This document shows positions 54,406 through 62,956 of a stretch of 64,000 nucleotides of DNA, in pieces. The stretch covers positions 248,001-312,000 of the forward strand of contig JANNOQ010000105.1 of assembly GCA_031399085.1 (NCBI GenBank), read 5' to 3'. Each line of letters opens with the position of its first letter. The first letter of the stretch is position 1. Origin of the DNA: R-RK-3 sp031399085. GTDB taxonomy: Bacteria > Pseudomonadota > Alphaproteobacteria > Rhizobiales > Rhodomicrobiaceae. Position numbers and translations under genes: made by a program. The notes under the pieces were generated by a model that worked only from the letters and a program-made list of their open reading frames with translations, was not told the DNA's origin and did no database searches.

Positions 54406-54453
54406 GCATCATTTCGAAAAGTGGCCTTCCCGGTTTTCGAAAAAAAATGATGC
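54406..54453. repeat. Palindromic repeat with GAAAACCG/CACTTTTC core
   Basis: Arms GCATCATTTCGAAAA and TTTTCGAAA-AAAAATGATGC pair with a five-base A expansion on the right side. The core reads CGAAAAGTGGCCTTCCCGGTTTTCG, the reverse complement of the core seen at 1107-1134. It lies between tatA and tatB. Confidence 0.7.
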
Positions 54454-54544
54454 GTAATCAAGAGATCCAACTCGGACTTGCGTTGCGGCCCAACGCCAGT
54501 TCGATTTGTGCCGCCTATTGATTTTGTGGAAAGTCTGATCCGCG

Positions 54545-55042
54545 ATGTTTGAAGTTGCCTGGTCGGAATTGCTGATTGTCGTGATTGTGGCAATTCTGGT
54601 CGTCGGCCCGAAGGAATTGCCCGCGCTCCTGCGTTCGGCCGGCCGGATGCTGGGCAAGCTGCGCCGCTCCGCCGACGAGTTCCGCAAGCATTTCGACGAC
54701 GCCGTGCGCGAAGCGGGCGCCGAGGATTTGCAGCGCGAGATGCAGGCATTGCGGCACAACAATCCGCTGACCCAGATTCGCGACAGCATCGAGGAGGCAT
54801 CGCGCGACCCGTTCAAGCCCGCGCCGCCAAGTCCTTCTGCGAGCCAGCCGGTCGAAGATGATCTCGGCCCGCCGCCGCCATTGCCGCCCCGCGAAGGGTC
54901 GAAACAGGACGCCGCCCTACCCACCGCGCCTTCGCCCAAACCCACGGAGCAATTAGCTGCGCCGACCGAGGCGAAGGAGGAGGGCGCCAATGGTGCAAGC
55001 CATGAGGTCCGTATCAATCGCGAACATCGGCCAGCAGGTTGA
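54545..55042 (+). CDS. tatB: Twin-arginine translocase subunit TatB
   Basis: The 165-residue protein starts with the TatB membrane helix and hinge (MFEVAWSELLIVVIVAILVVGPKELP) followed by amphipathic helices (ALLRSAGRMLGKLRRSADEF) and a long Pro/Glu-rich tail. TatB and TatC form the receptor for twin-arginine signal peptides. It is longer than most TatB proteins because of the tail. Confidence 0.95.
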   Translation: MFEVAWSELLIVVIVAILVVGPKELPALLRSAGRMLGKLRRSADEFRKHFDDAVREAGAEDLQREMQALRHNNPLTQIRDSIEEASRDPFKPAPPSPSASQPVEDDLGPPPPLPPREGSKQDAALPTAPSPKPTEQLAAPTEAKEEGANGASHEVRINREHRPAG

Positions 55043-55058
55043 TTGAGGGGCAGCGACA

Positions 55059-55841
55059 GTGACCACCGATGATATCGACGCCACCAAAGCCCCGCTGCTC
55101 GATCATTTGGTCGAATTGCGGACGCGCCTGGTTTGGGCCATCGCGGGCGTCACCATCGCCTTCATCATCTGCATTTTCTTCGCCAAGGACATCTACAACA
55201 TCCTGGTGATGCCCTATCGCTGGGCCGTCGGCGGCGACGTGCCGATCAGCATGATCTACACCGCCCCGCAGGAATTCTTCTTCACCCAGCTACGCCTTGC
55301 GCTCTTCGGGGCCGTGTTCCTGGCCTTCCCGATCATCGCCTCGCAAATCTACATGTTCGTCGCGCCGGGCCTGTATAAGAACGAGCGCCACGCCTTCGTG
55401 CCCTATCTGATCGCCACGCCCGTCCTGTTTTTCCTCGGCGCGATGCTGGTCTATTTCCTTATCATGCCGCTGGCGATGACGTTCTTCCTCTCCATGCAGC
55501 AGACGGAAGGGCCGGTCAAAATCGAGTTGACCGCGCGCGTCAGCGAATATCTTTCCCTCATCATGACGCTGATCCTGGGCTTTGGCATTTGCTTCCAGCT
55601 TCCGGTGGTGCTCACCTTGCTTGCCCGCGCCGGTTTCATCACCGCCGACGATCTGCGCTCCAAGCGGCGCTACGCCATCGTGCTAGCCTTCCTGGTCGCG
55701 GCGTTTTTGACGCCGCCCGACCCGATCAGCCAGATCGGCATGGCGATCCCGACGATCCTGCTCTATGAGGGCTCGATTATCGTCGTGACGATGATGGAGA
55801 AAAAGCGCGCGGCCAAGGACGCAGCGAGCGGCAGCGTTTAG
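55059..55841 (+). CDS. tatC: Twin-arginine translocase subunit TatC
   Basis: TatC is the six-helix core receptor of the Tat system. The 260-residue protein opens with ATKAPLLDHLVELRTRL, where the conserved HLVELR segment binds the signal peptide, and contains SAREFFFTQLRLALFGAVFLAFPI-like helix and FQLPVVLTLLARAGFITADDLRSKRRYAIV. GTG at 55059 is the start, with GAGGGG upstream. It directly follows tatB. Confidence 0.96.
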   Translation: MTTDDIDATKAPLLDHLVELRTRLVWAIAGVTIAFIICIFFAKDIYNILVMPYRWAVGGDVPISMIYTAPQEFFFTQLRLALFGAVFLAFPIIASQIYMFVAPGLYKNERHAFVPYLIATPVLFFLGAMLVYFLIMPLAMTFFLSMQQTEGPVKIELTARVSEYLSLIMTLILGFGICFQLPVVLTLLARAGFITADDLRSKRRYAIVLAFLVAAFLTPPDPISQIGMAIPTILLYEGSIIVVTMMEKKRAAKDAASGSV

Positions 55842-55847
55842 CTATTT

Positions 55848-55928
55848 CGTCATTCCCGCGAAAGCGGGAATCCAGTCATCACTTGATTCCACATGAAATA
55901 CTGGATCCCCGCTTTCGCGGGGATGACG
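55848..55928. repeat. Inverted repeat with GCGAAAGC hairpins, upstream of serS
   Basis: Left part CGTCATTCCCGCGAAAGCGG (55848-55867) and right part CCCGCTTTCGCGGGGATGAC (55908-55927) are near-perfect complements around a 23-base centre. Each half is itself a hairpin (CCCGC GAAA GCGGG). It is a very common type of intergenic repeat in Proteobacteria and lies just after tatC. Confidence 0.75.
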
Positions 55929-56066
55929 GCGGGTTTGAAGGAACCGGGGTATTTCTGCGTGGCTGCGGCCGCCCGATCCTTCAAACTCTGGACGCAAAGC
56001 GGCGCGCGGCCTATAGCTTCTGACCAGCTTATCCATTCATCCTTTCCCATTCGCGAGAGTGCCACC

Positions 56067-57593
56067 GTGCTCGATCTGAAACTGATCCGGGACAATCCTG
56101 AAGGCTTTGACGAGGCGCTGAAAAAGCGCGGGCTGGACTCCAAAGGCCTTGACGAGTTCGGACTCGACGCTGCGCTGCACAAGATCGCTGCCGAGATTAT
56201 GCAAAAGCAGGGGGTTGGGCCAACAACCAGCGCGATTCTGGCGTATGACGCCGAGCGGCGGCTGACGATTGGCGCTTTGCAGGAGGCGCAGAGCAGGCGC
56301 AATCAGATTTCCAAGGAGGTCGGCAAGGCCAAGGCGGCCAAGCGCGAGGATGAGGCGCAGACGTTGATGGCCGAGGTTGGCGCGCTGAAGGATGCGATTG
56401 CGACAGGCGAGGCGCGCGAGAAGGAGCTTTCGGCCAAGCTCGACGAGATTTTGTCGGGCACGCCCAATCTGCCCGCCGAGGATGTGCCGGTCGGGGATGA
56501 GAGCGCGAACACGGAAATCCGCCGCTGGCGCGAGAAGCCGAATTTTGCGTTCCCGCCGAAGCAGCATTTCGAGCTGGGCGAAGCGCTCGGGATGATGGAT
56601 TTCGAGACGGCGGCGAAGCTGTCGGGTAGCCGGTTTGTGGTGCTGAAGGGCGGGCTTGCTCGGATGGAGCGTGCGCTGGCGGCGTTCATGCTGGATTTGC
56701 ATACCTCACTCCCAGTCAAAACCACCGACAGAAAAATTGAGATCGGTGGCTATCAGGAAGTCAGTCCTCCATTATTAGTTCGAGATCGCGCGGCCTTCGG
56801 TACAGGTCAGCTGCCTAAATTCGAAGATGATTTGTTTAAGATAGAGTGGCTTGATGTTGATGAACTCCAGCGGCATTTAGAAAGACTAGGAGTAAATCAT
56901 GAATATGAAGGTGTTCGGCGTGATTTTCTAAATTCTTTTAATACGTTTATCGCTGAAAAGGCGAGAGAATATGCTGAAAGGAAACTGTATTTGATCCCTA
57001 CGGCCGAGGTGCCGCTAACCAATGTCGTTGCTTCGGATATCCTCTCAGAGGATTCTATGCCTCTCCGCTACACCGCCCACACGCCCTGCTTCCGGTCCGA
57101 AGCCGGCTCAGCCGGCCGCGACACCCGCGGCATGATTCGCCTGCATCAATTCTCCAAGGTCGAGCTCGTCAGCATCACCACGCCCGACCAATCCGAGGCC
57201 GAGCACGAGCGCATGACGGCCTGCGCCGAGGAAGTGCTAAAGCGCCTCGGCCTTGCCTACCGCGTCATGGTTCTGGCGACCGGCGATCTCGGCTTTTCCG
57301 CGCGCAAGACCTACGATCTCGAAGTCTGGCTGCCGGGGCAGAACGCTTATCGCGAGATTTCGAGCTGCTCCAATTGCGGCGATTTCCAAGCCCGCCGCAT
57401 GAACGCGCGCTACCGGCCCGAGGGGGCTAAGGATTTGCGCTTCGTGCACACGCTGAACGGCTCGGCGCTGGCGGTCGGGCGGACGCTGGTGGCGATATTG
57501 GAGAATTATCAGCAGGAAGACGGCAGCATTCGCATTCCTGATGTGCTTGTGCCTTATATGGGCGGGCTAGACGTGATCAAAGTCGCGCGCTGA
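56067..57593 (+). CDS. serS: Seryl-tRNA synthetase, with extra insertions and an AT-rich tract
   Basis: The 508-residue class II synthetase starts MLDLKLIRDNPEGFDEALKKRG (GTG 56067, GAGAG upstream), has the coiled-coil tRNA arm and motifs 1-3 (TGQLPKFEDDLFKI, IPTAEVPLTNVV, FRSEAGSAGRDTRGMIRLHQF, NGSALAVGRTLVAILENYQ). It is longer than the usual 425-430 residues. About 25-30 residues are added near residue 30-55 (DEFGLDAALHKIAAEIMQKQG), and about 45 residues between KFEDDLFKI and LYLIPTAEV. The bases 56700-57060 covering this are AT-rich with TTA and AGA codons, unlike both flanks. It charges tRNA-Ser. Confidence 0.94.
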   Translation: MLDLKLIRDNPEGFDEALKKRGLDSKGLDEFGLDAALHKIAAEIMQKQGVGPTTSAILAYDAERRLTIGALQEAQSRRNQISKEVGKAKAAKREDEAQTLMAEVGALKDAIATGEAREKELSAKLDEILSGTPNLPAEDVPVGDESANTEIRRWREKPNFAFPPKQHFELGEALGMMDFETAAKLSGSRFVVLKGGLARMERALAAFMLDLHTSLPVKTTDRKIEIGGYQEVSPPLLVRDRAAFGTGQLPKFEDDLFKIEWLDVDELQRHLERLGVNHEYEGVRRDFLNSFNTFIAEKAREYAERKLYLIPTAEVPLTNVVASDILSEDSMPLRYTAHTPCFRSEAGSAGRDTRGMIRLHQFSKVELVSITTPDQSEAEHERMTACAEEVLKRLGLAYRVMVLATGDLGFSARKTYDLEVWLPGQNAYREISSCSNCGDFQARRMNARYRPEGAKDLRFVHTLNGSALAVGRTLVAILENYQQEDGSIRIPDVLVPYMGGLDVIKVAR

Positions 57594-57635
57594 TGCTCCC
57601 TCTTCCAGGGGTCCTTTGCGAAACCGCATATTCTG

Positions 57636-57743
57636 CGTCGTCCCGGCCTACGAGCCGGGACCCATCGGCCTTGATACGGCGTAAAGCACTTGCTGAGGGG
57701 CCATTGGGTCCCGGATAGCCCTGCGGGCTTCCGGGATGACAAG
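57636..57743. repeat. Intergenic palindromic repeat, TCCCGG classes
   Basis: It begins CGTCGTCCCGGCCTACGAGC, like the copy at 34290, and ends with TGGGTCCCGGAT...CCGGGATGACAAG, like the copy at 39329. Two palindromic types thus meet here: one CCCGGC..GCCGGG hairpin and one TCCCGGA..TCCGGGA hairpin. It lies between serS and surE. Confidence 0.65.
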
Positions 57744-57794
57744 TGGCGTAGCGCCGCATTCTCCTCCTGGGCGAGGGCAAGCAGAGGAACACAC

Positions 57795-58559
57795 ATGCGC
57801 ATACTCGTCACCAATGATGACGGCATCGAAGCGCCGGGGCTGGACGTGCTGCAAGGCATCGCCTCCGAACTGAGCCAGGATGTCTGGGTCGTCGCGCCCG
57901 AGACGGACCAGAGCGGCGCCGCGCATTCGCTGACGCTGCACGAGCCCTTGCGCCTGCGCCAGCTCAGCGCCCGCATCCACGCCGTGAAAGGCACGCCGAC
58001 CGATTGCGTCATCATGTGCGTGCGCCATATCCTGCACGACCAAAAGCCCGATCTGGTGCTCTCCGGCGTCAATGCCGGGCAGAACATCGCCGACGATGTC
58101 ACCTATTCCGGCACCATCGCGGGCGCGATCGAGGGGACCTTGCTCGGCATCCCCTCCATCGCCATGAGTCTGGCGGTCGATTACGAAAAGCGCGGCGATA
58201 TTCGCTGGCAAACGCCGATGAAGCACGGCGCGGAGCTGGTGCGCAAGCTGATGCAGGCGGGCTGGCCCAAGGACGTGATGCTGAACGTCAATTTCCCCGA
58301 TCGCGAGCCGGACGACGTGCAGGGCATCGAAGTCACGGCGCAAGGCAAGCGCGACCAGGATTATCTGCGCATCGTCGACCGCACCGATGCGCGCGGCAAA
58401 CCCTATTACTGGCTCGGCTTCAACCGCCAGCTTTCCGAACCGGAAAAGGGCAGCGACCTGTGGGCGCTGCGCGAGGGGCGCATCTCGGTGACGCCGCTGC
58501 ACCTCAATCTCACGCATGTCGAGACGTGCCGGAAACTGATGCTCGACCTCGGCGGTTAA
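57795..58559 (+). CDS. surE: 5'-nucleotidase SurE
   Basis: The 254-residue metal-dependent phosphatase opens MRILVTNDDGIEAPGL (metal-binding DD), and has VVAPETDQSG, VKGTPTDCV, LSGVNAGQNIADDVTYSGTIAGA and ISVTPL near the end. SurE dephosphorylates nucleoside 5'- and 3'-monophosphates. The ATG at 57795 has a GAGG site. It precedes pcm and the nlpD-like gene, an order widely shared in proteobacteria. Confidence 0.96.
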   Translation: MRILVTNDDGIEAPGLDVLQGIASELSQDVWVVAPETDQSGAAHSLTLHEPLRLRQLSARIHAVKGTPTDCVIMCVRHILHDQKPDLVLSGVNAGQNIADDVTYSGTIAGAIEGTLLGIPSIAMSLAVDYEKRGDIRWQTPMKHGAELVRKLMQAGWPKDVMLNVNFPDREPDDVQGIEVTAQGKRDQDYLRIVDRTDARGKPYYWLGFNRQLSEPEKGSDLWALREGRISVTPLHLNLTHVETCRKLMLDLGG

Positions 58560-58627
58560 CCCTAGCGGGCATTCAACGCATCGCCCTGGCAAGGCGGGAG
58601 GACGCGGCGGAAGCTGCGCGAACGGCC

Positions 58628-59269
58628 ATGGAGACCTTAACGGAGTCCGGCGCGGCGCTGGTCAGGCGTTTGCAGGAGCGCGGCATTTCCGATCCGCGCG
58701 TGCTGGCGGCCATGGGCCTTGTTCAGCGCGAGCTGTTCGTCGGCGCGGCGCTGGCGGATGCGGCCTATCTCGACATCGCCTTGCCCATCGACTGCCGCCA
58801 GACCATCTCGCAGCCTTTCGTCGTCGCCTATATGACCGAAAAACTCGGCGCGGAGCACAAGCACGACGTGCTCGAAATCGGCACCGGCTCGGGCTATCAG
58901 GCCGCCGTTCTGGCCCGGCTCTGCCGCCAGGTTTACACCATCGAGCGGCACTCCGAGCTGGCGGCCGAGGCGCGCCGCCGCTTCCAGGAGCTCAGCATCG
59001 GCAATATCACCGCGACGCTCGGCGATGGAACGAAAGGCTGGCCGGAACCGAGAATGTTCGACCGCATCATCGTCACCGCGGCGGCGCGCGCCGTGCCCGA
59101 AGCGCTCACCGCGCAGCTGAAGGAAGGCGGGCGGATAATCCTGCCAATCGGAAAACGGTTTTCACAACAACGGCTTGTTGTGATCGAAAAAACGCCAGGC
59201 GGCTTGAAAAGCCAGAGCCTTCTGGAGGTGCGCTTCGTGCCGCTCGTCGCCGGCAAGGACGGTCGTTAA
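58628..59269 (+). CDS. pcm: Protein-L-isoaspartate O-methyltransferase
   Basis: The 213-residue SAM-dependent enzyme repairs isoaspartyl damage in proteins. It has GISDPRVLAAMGLVQRELFV, TISQPFVVAYMTEKL, SAM-binding VLEIGTGSGYQAAVLARL, and the motif GDGTKGWPEP followed by FDRIIVTAAA. The ATG at 58628 gives the normal N-terminus, though the ribosome site is weak. It is between surE and the nlpD-like gene. Confidence 0.95.
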   Translation: METLTESGAALVRRLQERGISDPRVLAAMGLVQRELFVGAALADAAYLDIALPIDCRQTISQPFVVAYMTEKLGAEHKHDVLEIGTGSGYQAAVLARLCRQVYTIERHSELAAEARRRFQELSIGNITATLGDGTKGWPEPRMFDRIIVTAAARAVPEALTAQLKEGGRIILPIGKRFSQQRLVVIEKTPGGLKSQSLLEVRFVPLVAGKDGR

Positions 59270-59361
59270 TTCGGCCCGCGCTTTTGCGTCAAAAACAGCT
59301 CGATTTTAAACATCTTTTAACTGCTTGGCTGCAAAACTCACTTCGGATGTGAGGTGCGGCC

Positions 59362-61398
59362 ATGATTTTAGTTGAGTTTTTGTCTCGGCGCCGTGTGTTC
59401 GTTAAACGCGTTGCGTCGGTGTGCGGAATAATCCTTGCGGCGTCCGTGGCGGGGTGCGGCTCGCAAGGGATCGATTATGCGGACAGCGGTCCAAAGCCTT
59501 CCGCGCGGCGAGCGACGCTCTCCGTGCCGATCCCGTCCGAGCCGGTCTACGGCCATGCGGACAGCCAAAATGGCAACCGGTCGCCTTATGCGACGGCCTC
59601 CAAAAACGGCGCTTATCAGGAAGCCAGCGTTCAGCGCGGCGCGCTCGCCCCGCTCGGCGCAAATTCGGACGCGGGTGCGCCAATCGGTGGCAGCTACGCC
59701 ATGCAGCCTGTCCTGGACGACGATAGCGGCGGCGCGTCGAAGGCGAAATATTCATCCGGTCAGCGCTATGCCGGTCCGGCGCAGCGCAATTATGAAGGCG
59801 AGCCATCGGCCTACCAGCCACGCTACGACCAATATAAGCCTTATCGCGGCGATGAACGGAGCGCCCGGCCCGTCTACGGCGACCGCACTGGCTCGACCCA
59901 TGCGGGCGAGTATGTCGTCGCCGTCGGCGACACGCTTTATAGCATCGCGCAGCGCCACGGCATGAGCACCGGCGAACTGGCCGAGCTGAACCGCATCGAC
60001 GGGGCAACGATCCATCCGGGACAGCGTTTGCGCGTGCGCAGTGGCGGCCAGGACTACACAGCGGCGAGCCGCTACAAGCCATCGCCGAGTTACGAGCCGC
60101 GCTATGAGGATCGGGGCGAGGAGCGCTATTCCGGCCGAGAACGCAAATCGCCGCCGCCGGCGGCGTACTATGATCGCAATGACGGCAATGGCTCAGCCCG
60201 TGAAGGCTATGCCAAGCCCCCCTACGCGCGCAACGGGTCCGATTACGCCCCGGACAACGCCGATGAGGGCGACCGTCCTCCCTATGCCAAGCGCTATGGC
60301 GGTACGCCGCAGCCCTATGGCGACAAATCACCCGCATATGGCGATACACGGTCTTATACGGAAAAACCCTCCTATGGCGAAAAGCCCTCCTACGCGGAAA
60401 AGCCTTGGCGCGGCGATAAATCCGAGGCCCGCACGGCCAGCCGCTATGAGGAACCCAGGGACGACACGCGCGAGCCGCGCTACGCGCCGCATTCGCAAAA
60501 GCCGAAAGGCTCATATCACGCCTACACCGTGCGGCGCGGCGATACGCTGCTCGAAGTGGCGCGCCGCACCGGCATCGCTCCGCGCGAGTTGGCGGACTAT
60601 AACGATATCTCCGCATCAGCAGCGCTCTATCCGGGCCAGGTCTTGCATATTCCCAAGCGCAAGGGTGATGGCTGGGATGGCGCAAGGGACGACGCCGAGG
60701 GCCGTGATGATGATCAGGACGAGCGCTACGCGCCGCCCCGTTCCGAGCAGGAAGGATACGCACCGCGGACGCCCTATTCTCAGAAAGCTCCGACGGGCGA
60801 GGAGCGCCGACTGGCAAAAGCGTCCCCTGCCCCGGGCGAGCGCCCGGCGGCAAGCGACGCCAGTGCCGCGCCGCAGTCAGCGGCGGCCCCGGCAAACCGC
60901 AATGTCGGACAGCCGATCCTAGCCGCTAATCGCGAATTGGGCGCGGGCGAACCCGGCGGCCAGCAGCCAAGCGCGCAGGACTGCGAAAGCCTGCTTGCCA
61001 ACCCGGCAACCCGCAGCGCGCAGACTTTCCGCGAGCCTGTCCAAGGCGTCATTACCGCCAAATTCGGCTCCAGGGGCGATGGCTCGTTCAATGATGGCAT
61101 CGACTTCTCGGTTCCCAAGGGCACGCCCGTCAAAGCGGCCGAGAACGGCGTCGTCGCGTATGCCGGCAGCGAACTGCCCGGCTTCGGCAATCTGGTGCTG
61201 GTGCGCCACGCCGATGGCTATGTCACGGCTTACGCCCATAATGAGGAGGTGCTGGTGCGCCGCTGCGATGTGGTGAAGCGCGGCCAGATCATCTCGAAGG
61301 CCGGGGCGACGGGCAAGGTCTCGCAGCCGCAACTGCATTTCGAGCTGCGCAAGGATTCAAAGCCCATCGACCCTGAGGCGTTTTTCTCCCGGTCCTGA
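59362..61398 (+). CDS. NlpD-like LysM-M23 lipoprotein with degenerate peptidase site
   Basis: The 678-residue protein has a lipoprotein signal (lipobox SVAGC near residue 32), a long Tyr/Arg/Pro-rich low-complexity region, two LysM domains (EYVVAVGDTLYSIAQRHGMS near 190, AYTVRRGDTLLEVARRTGIA near 385), and a C-terminal LytM/M23 domain. In the LytM domain, the H-x-x-x-D zinc motif reads NDGID, and HxH reads QLHFELR, so one or both zinc ligands are lost. Such proteins (NlpD, EnvC, DipM) activate amidases at the septum and do not cut glycan themselves. It follows surE-pcm, the classic nlpD place. Confidence 0.9.
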   Translation: MILVEFLSRRRVFVKRVASVCGIILAASVAGCGSQGIDYADSGPKPSARRATLSVPIPSEPVYGHADSQNGNRSPYATASKNGAYQEASVQRGALAPLGANSDAGAPIGGSYAMQPVLDDDSGGASKAKYSSGQRYAGPAQRNYEGEPSAYQPRYDQYKPYRGDERSARPVYGDRTGSTHAGEYVVAVGDTLYSIAQRHGMSTGELAELNRIDGATIHPGQRLRVRSGGQDYTAASRYKPSPSYEPRYEDRGEERYSGRERKSPPPAAYYDRNDGNGSAREGYAKPPYARNGSDYAPDNADEGDRPPYAKRYGGTPQPYGDKSPAYGDTRSYTEKPSYGEKPSYAEKPWRGDKSEARTASRYEEPRDDTREPRYAPHSQKPKGSYHAYTVRRGDTLLEVARRTGIAPRELADYNDISASAALYPGQVLHIPKRKGDGWDGARDDAEGRDDDQDERYAPPRSEQEGYAPRTPYSQKAPTGEERRLAKASPAPGERPAASDASAAPQSAAAPANRNVGQPILAANRELGAGEPGGQQPSAQDCESLLANPATRSAQTFREPVQGVITAKFGSRGDGSFNDGIDFSVPKGTPVKAAENGVVAYAGSELPGFGNLVLVRHADGYVTAYAHNEEVLVRRCDVVKRGQIISKAGATGKVSQPQLHFELRKDSKPIDPEAFFSRS

Positions 61399-61424
61399 CC
61401 ACTCCCCCCGGTCCTGACCGCGCG

Positions 61425-61457
61425 CCCCGGCGGCATCCCCCTGCCGCCGGGGTATTT
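61425..61457 (+). terminator. Rho-independent terminator of the nlpD-like gene
   Basis: A perfect 11-base stem CCCCGGCGGCA / TGCCGCCGGGG with a six-base loop is followed by TATTTTTG. It begins 27 bases after the nlpD-like stop codon and fits an intrinsic terminator on the + strand. Confidence 0.85.
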
Positions 61458-61462
61458 TTGCT

Positions 61463-61658
61463 TGGAGCCGCGCATCCGCGCGGCACTTGGCCCGCTTGCG
61501 AGCCCCGGGTGCCTCTTGTATGGAGCCGCGCATCCGCGCGGCACTCAGGCCCGCTTGCGGGCCCCGGGTGCCCCGGATCGAGGCTCTGAGCAAGAACTGT
61601 GTGGCGGCCTCCGGGGCCCGCAAGCGGGCCTCTAGCCAGCGCGGATGCGCTGGCTCCC
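61463..61658. repeat. Three-copy GC-rich repeat cluster (two direct, one inverted)
   Basis: Two direct copies (61463-61513 and 61521-61572) read TGGAGCCGCGCATCCGCGCG, then GGCCCGCTTGCG and GCCCCGGGTGCC. An inverted, more diverged copy (61613-61658) reads GGGGCCCGCAAGCGGGCC and GCGCGGATGCGC. Each copy contains its own palindromes (GCGCATCCGCGC). It separates the nlpD-like gene from the DUF815 gene, which converge. Confidence 0.75.
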
Positions 61659-61686
61659 AGCAAAAATCCCTTCGCGTCCGCGCACC

Positions 61687-62589
61687 CTAAAGATGCTTGC
61701 CCTCGCGCCCGGCGGCATCCTGGATGAACTGCCAGGCGACGCGGCCCGAACGCCCGCCGCGCGACATCGACCATTGCAAGGCTTCCGCCTCAAGGCTTGC
61801 CCGATCGGCGGCCAGCCCGAAATGATCCGCATAGCCGCGCACCATTTCGAGGAAGTCGGCCTGCGAGCAATTGTGGAAGCCGATCCACAGGCCGAACCGG
61901 TCAGAGAGCGACACCTTTTCCTCGACCGCCTCAGACGGGCTGATCGCCGTCGAACGCTCATTCTCCATCATGTCGCGGGGCATCAGATGCCGCCGGTTCG
62001 ACGTGGCGTAGAAAATCACGTTTTCCGGCCGCCCCTCGATGCCGCCTTCCAGCACCGCCTTCAGCGATTTGTACGATGTGTCGTCCGCGTCGAAGGAGAG
62101 ATCGTCGCAGAACACGATGAAGCGCTGCGGCGCGGCGCGCAAATGGGCAAGGCAGGCGGGTAGGCTCGATATATCCTCCCGGTGAATCTCGACGAGCTTC
62201 AGGCCGCCCGCGCCATCGCCCGCCCGCTCTCGCACCGCCGCATGGACCGCCTTGACGAGCGAACTTTTCCCCATCCCGCGCGCACCCCAAAGCAGCGCGT
62301 TATTCGCGGGCAGCCCTTTGGCGAAGCGTTCCGTATTGGCGAGCAGCGTGTCGCGCATGGACTCGACCGACTTCAACAGCGCGATCGGCACGCGGTTGAC
62401 ATGCACGACCGGCAGAAAGCGCTCCGGATCGGCCTGCCAAATGAAGGCGTCGGCGGCATCGAAATTCGGGGTTGCGGGCGGCGGCGGGGCAAGCCGCTCC
62501 AGCGCCCCGGCAATCCGCTTCAGCAACGCCTCGGTTGCCGGATCGGATGACGGATGGAAATCGGAGGAGTAGGAATCGCGGGCTGACAT
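61687..62589 (-). CDS. DUF815 family P-loop ATPase
   Basis: The 300-residue protein of the DUF815 AAA-like family has a Walker A (WGARGMGKSSLVKAV) near residue 95, Walker B (FIVFCDDLSFD) near 150, the sensor VIFYATSNRRHLMPRDM, and EEKVSLSDRFGLWIGF with a conserved Arg. Its function is unknown; homologues lie near yajC-secDF in this order. The ATG at 62589 is preferred because the upstream extension runs through a repeat element. It is divergent from yajC. Confidence 0.9.
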   Translation of the reverse strand: MSARDSYSSDFHPSSDPATEALLKRIAGALERLAPPPPATPNFDAADAFIWQADPERFLPVVHVNRVPIALLKSVESMRDTLLANTERFAKGLPANNALLWGARGMGKSSLVKAVHAAVRERAGDGAGGLKLVEIHREDISSLPACLAHLRAAPQRFIVFCDDLSFDADDTSYKSLKAVLEGGIEGRPENVIFYATSNRRHLMPRDMMENERSTAISPSEAVEEKVSLSDRFGLWIGFHNCSQADFLEMVRGYADHFGLAADRASLEAEALQWSMSRGGRSGRVAWQFIQDAAGREGKHL

Positions 62590-62611
62590 TGGTCGTTCCA
62601 GACATGATGGG

Positions 62612-62732
62612 ATGACACTGGAGCCGTTCCCGAAAAGTGTTGCGCGGTTTTCGGGCGGAAACGGCTCTAATTGTAAATCTAGAGCCGATTCACCCGATTT
62701 GATTGAGTTAATCAAATCGGGATCGGGTCTAG
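62612..62732. repeat. Composite palindromic repeat (two hairpins)
   Basis: The first hairpin has GAGCCGTT / AACGGCTC arms (62621-62667) enclosing CCGAAAAGTG...CGGTTTTCGG. The second has CCCGATTTGATT / AATCAAATCGGG arms (62693-62721) around GAGTT. The layout, a GAAAACCG/CACTTTTC core next to a longer AT-containing palindrome, repeats that at 1041-1149 in opposite orientation. It lies in the 367-base gap before yajC; the other 224 bases hold only the yajC leader with an AGGAG site. Confidence 0.72.
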
Positions 62733-62956
62733 GCGTCGCCGAAAGGACCAAGCTTGGCGGCTTTCGTCAAGCGCGGCATAGAAAAATGCCATTCCGCGCT
62801 GGCGGGGATGGCCGTCTCGCGCTATGGAGGGGGCAAGAAATCCGCCCGGTTTGACCGTTGCAACATCGGCCTGGCCCATTATATTGGCGAAAAATCGAAC
62901 GGTCCCGCTAGGCTCCCGCCCGACGGACGCGTCCTTTCCAAGGAGATACGGTACAC

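Noticed and set aside
59402..60895. 497-codon - strand frame opposite the nlpD-like gene
   Set aside because: Low-complexity shadow of the Tyr/Arg/Pro-rich linker; no domain.
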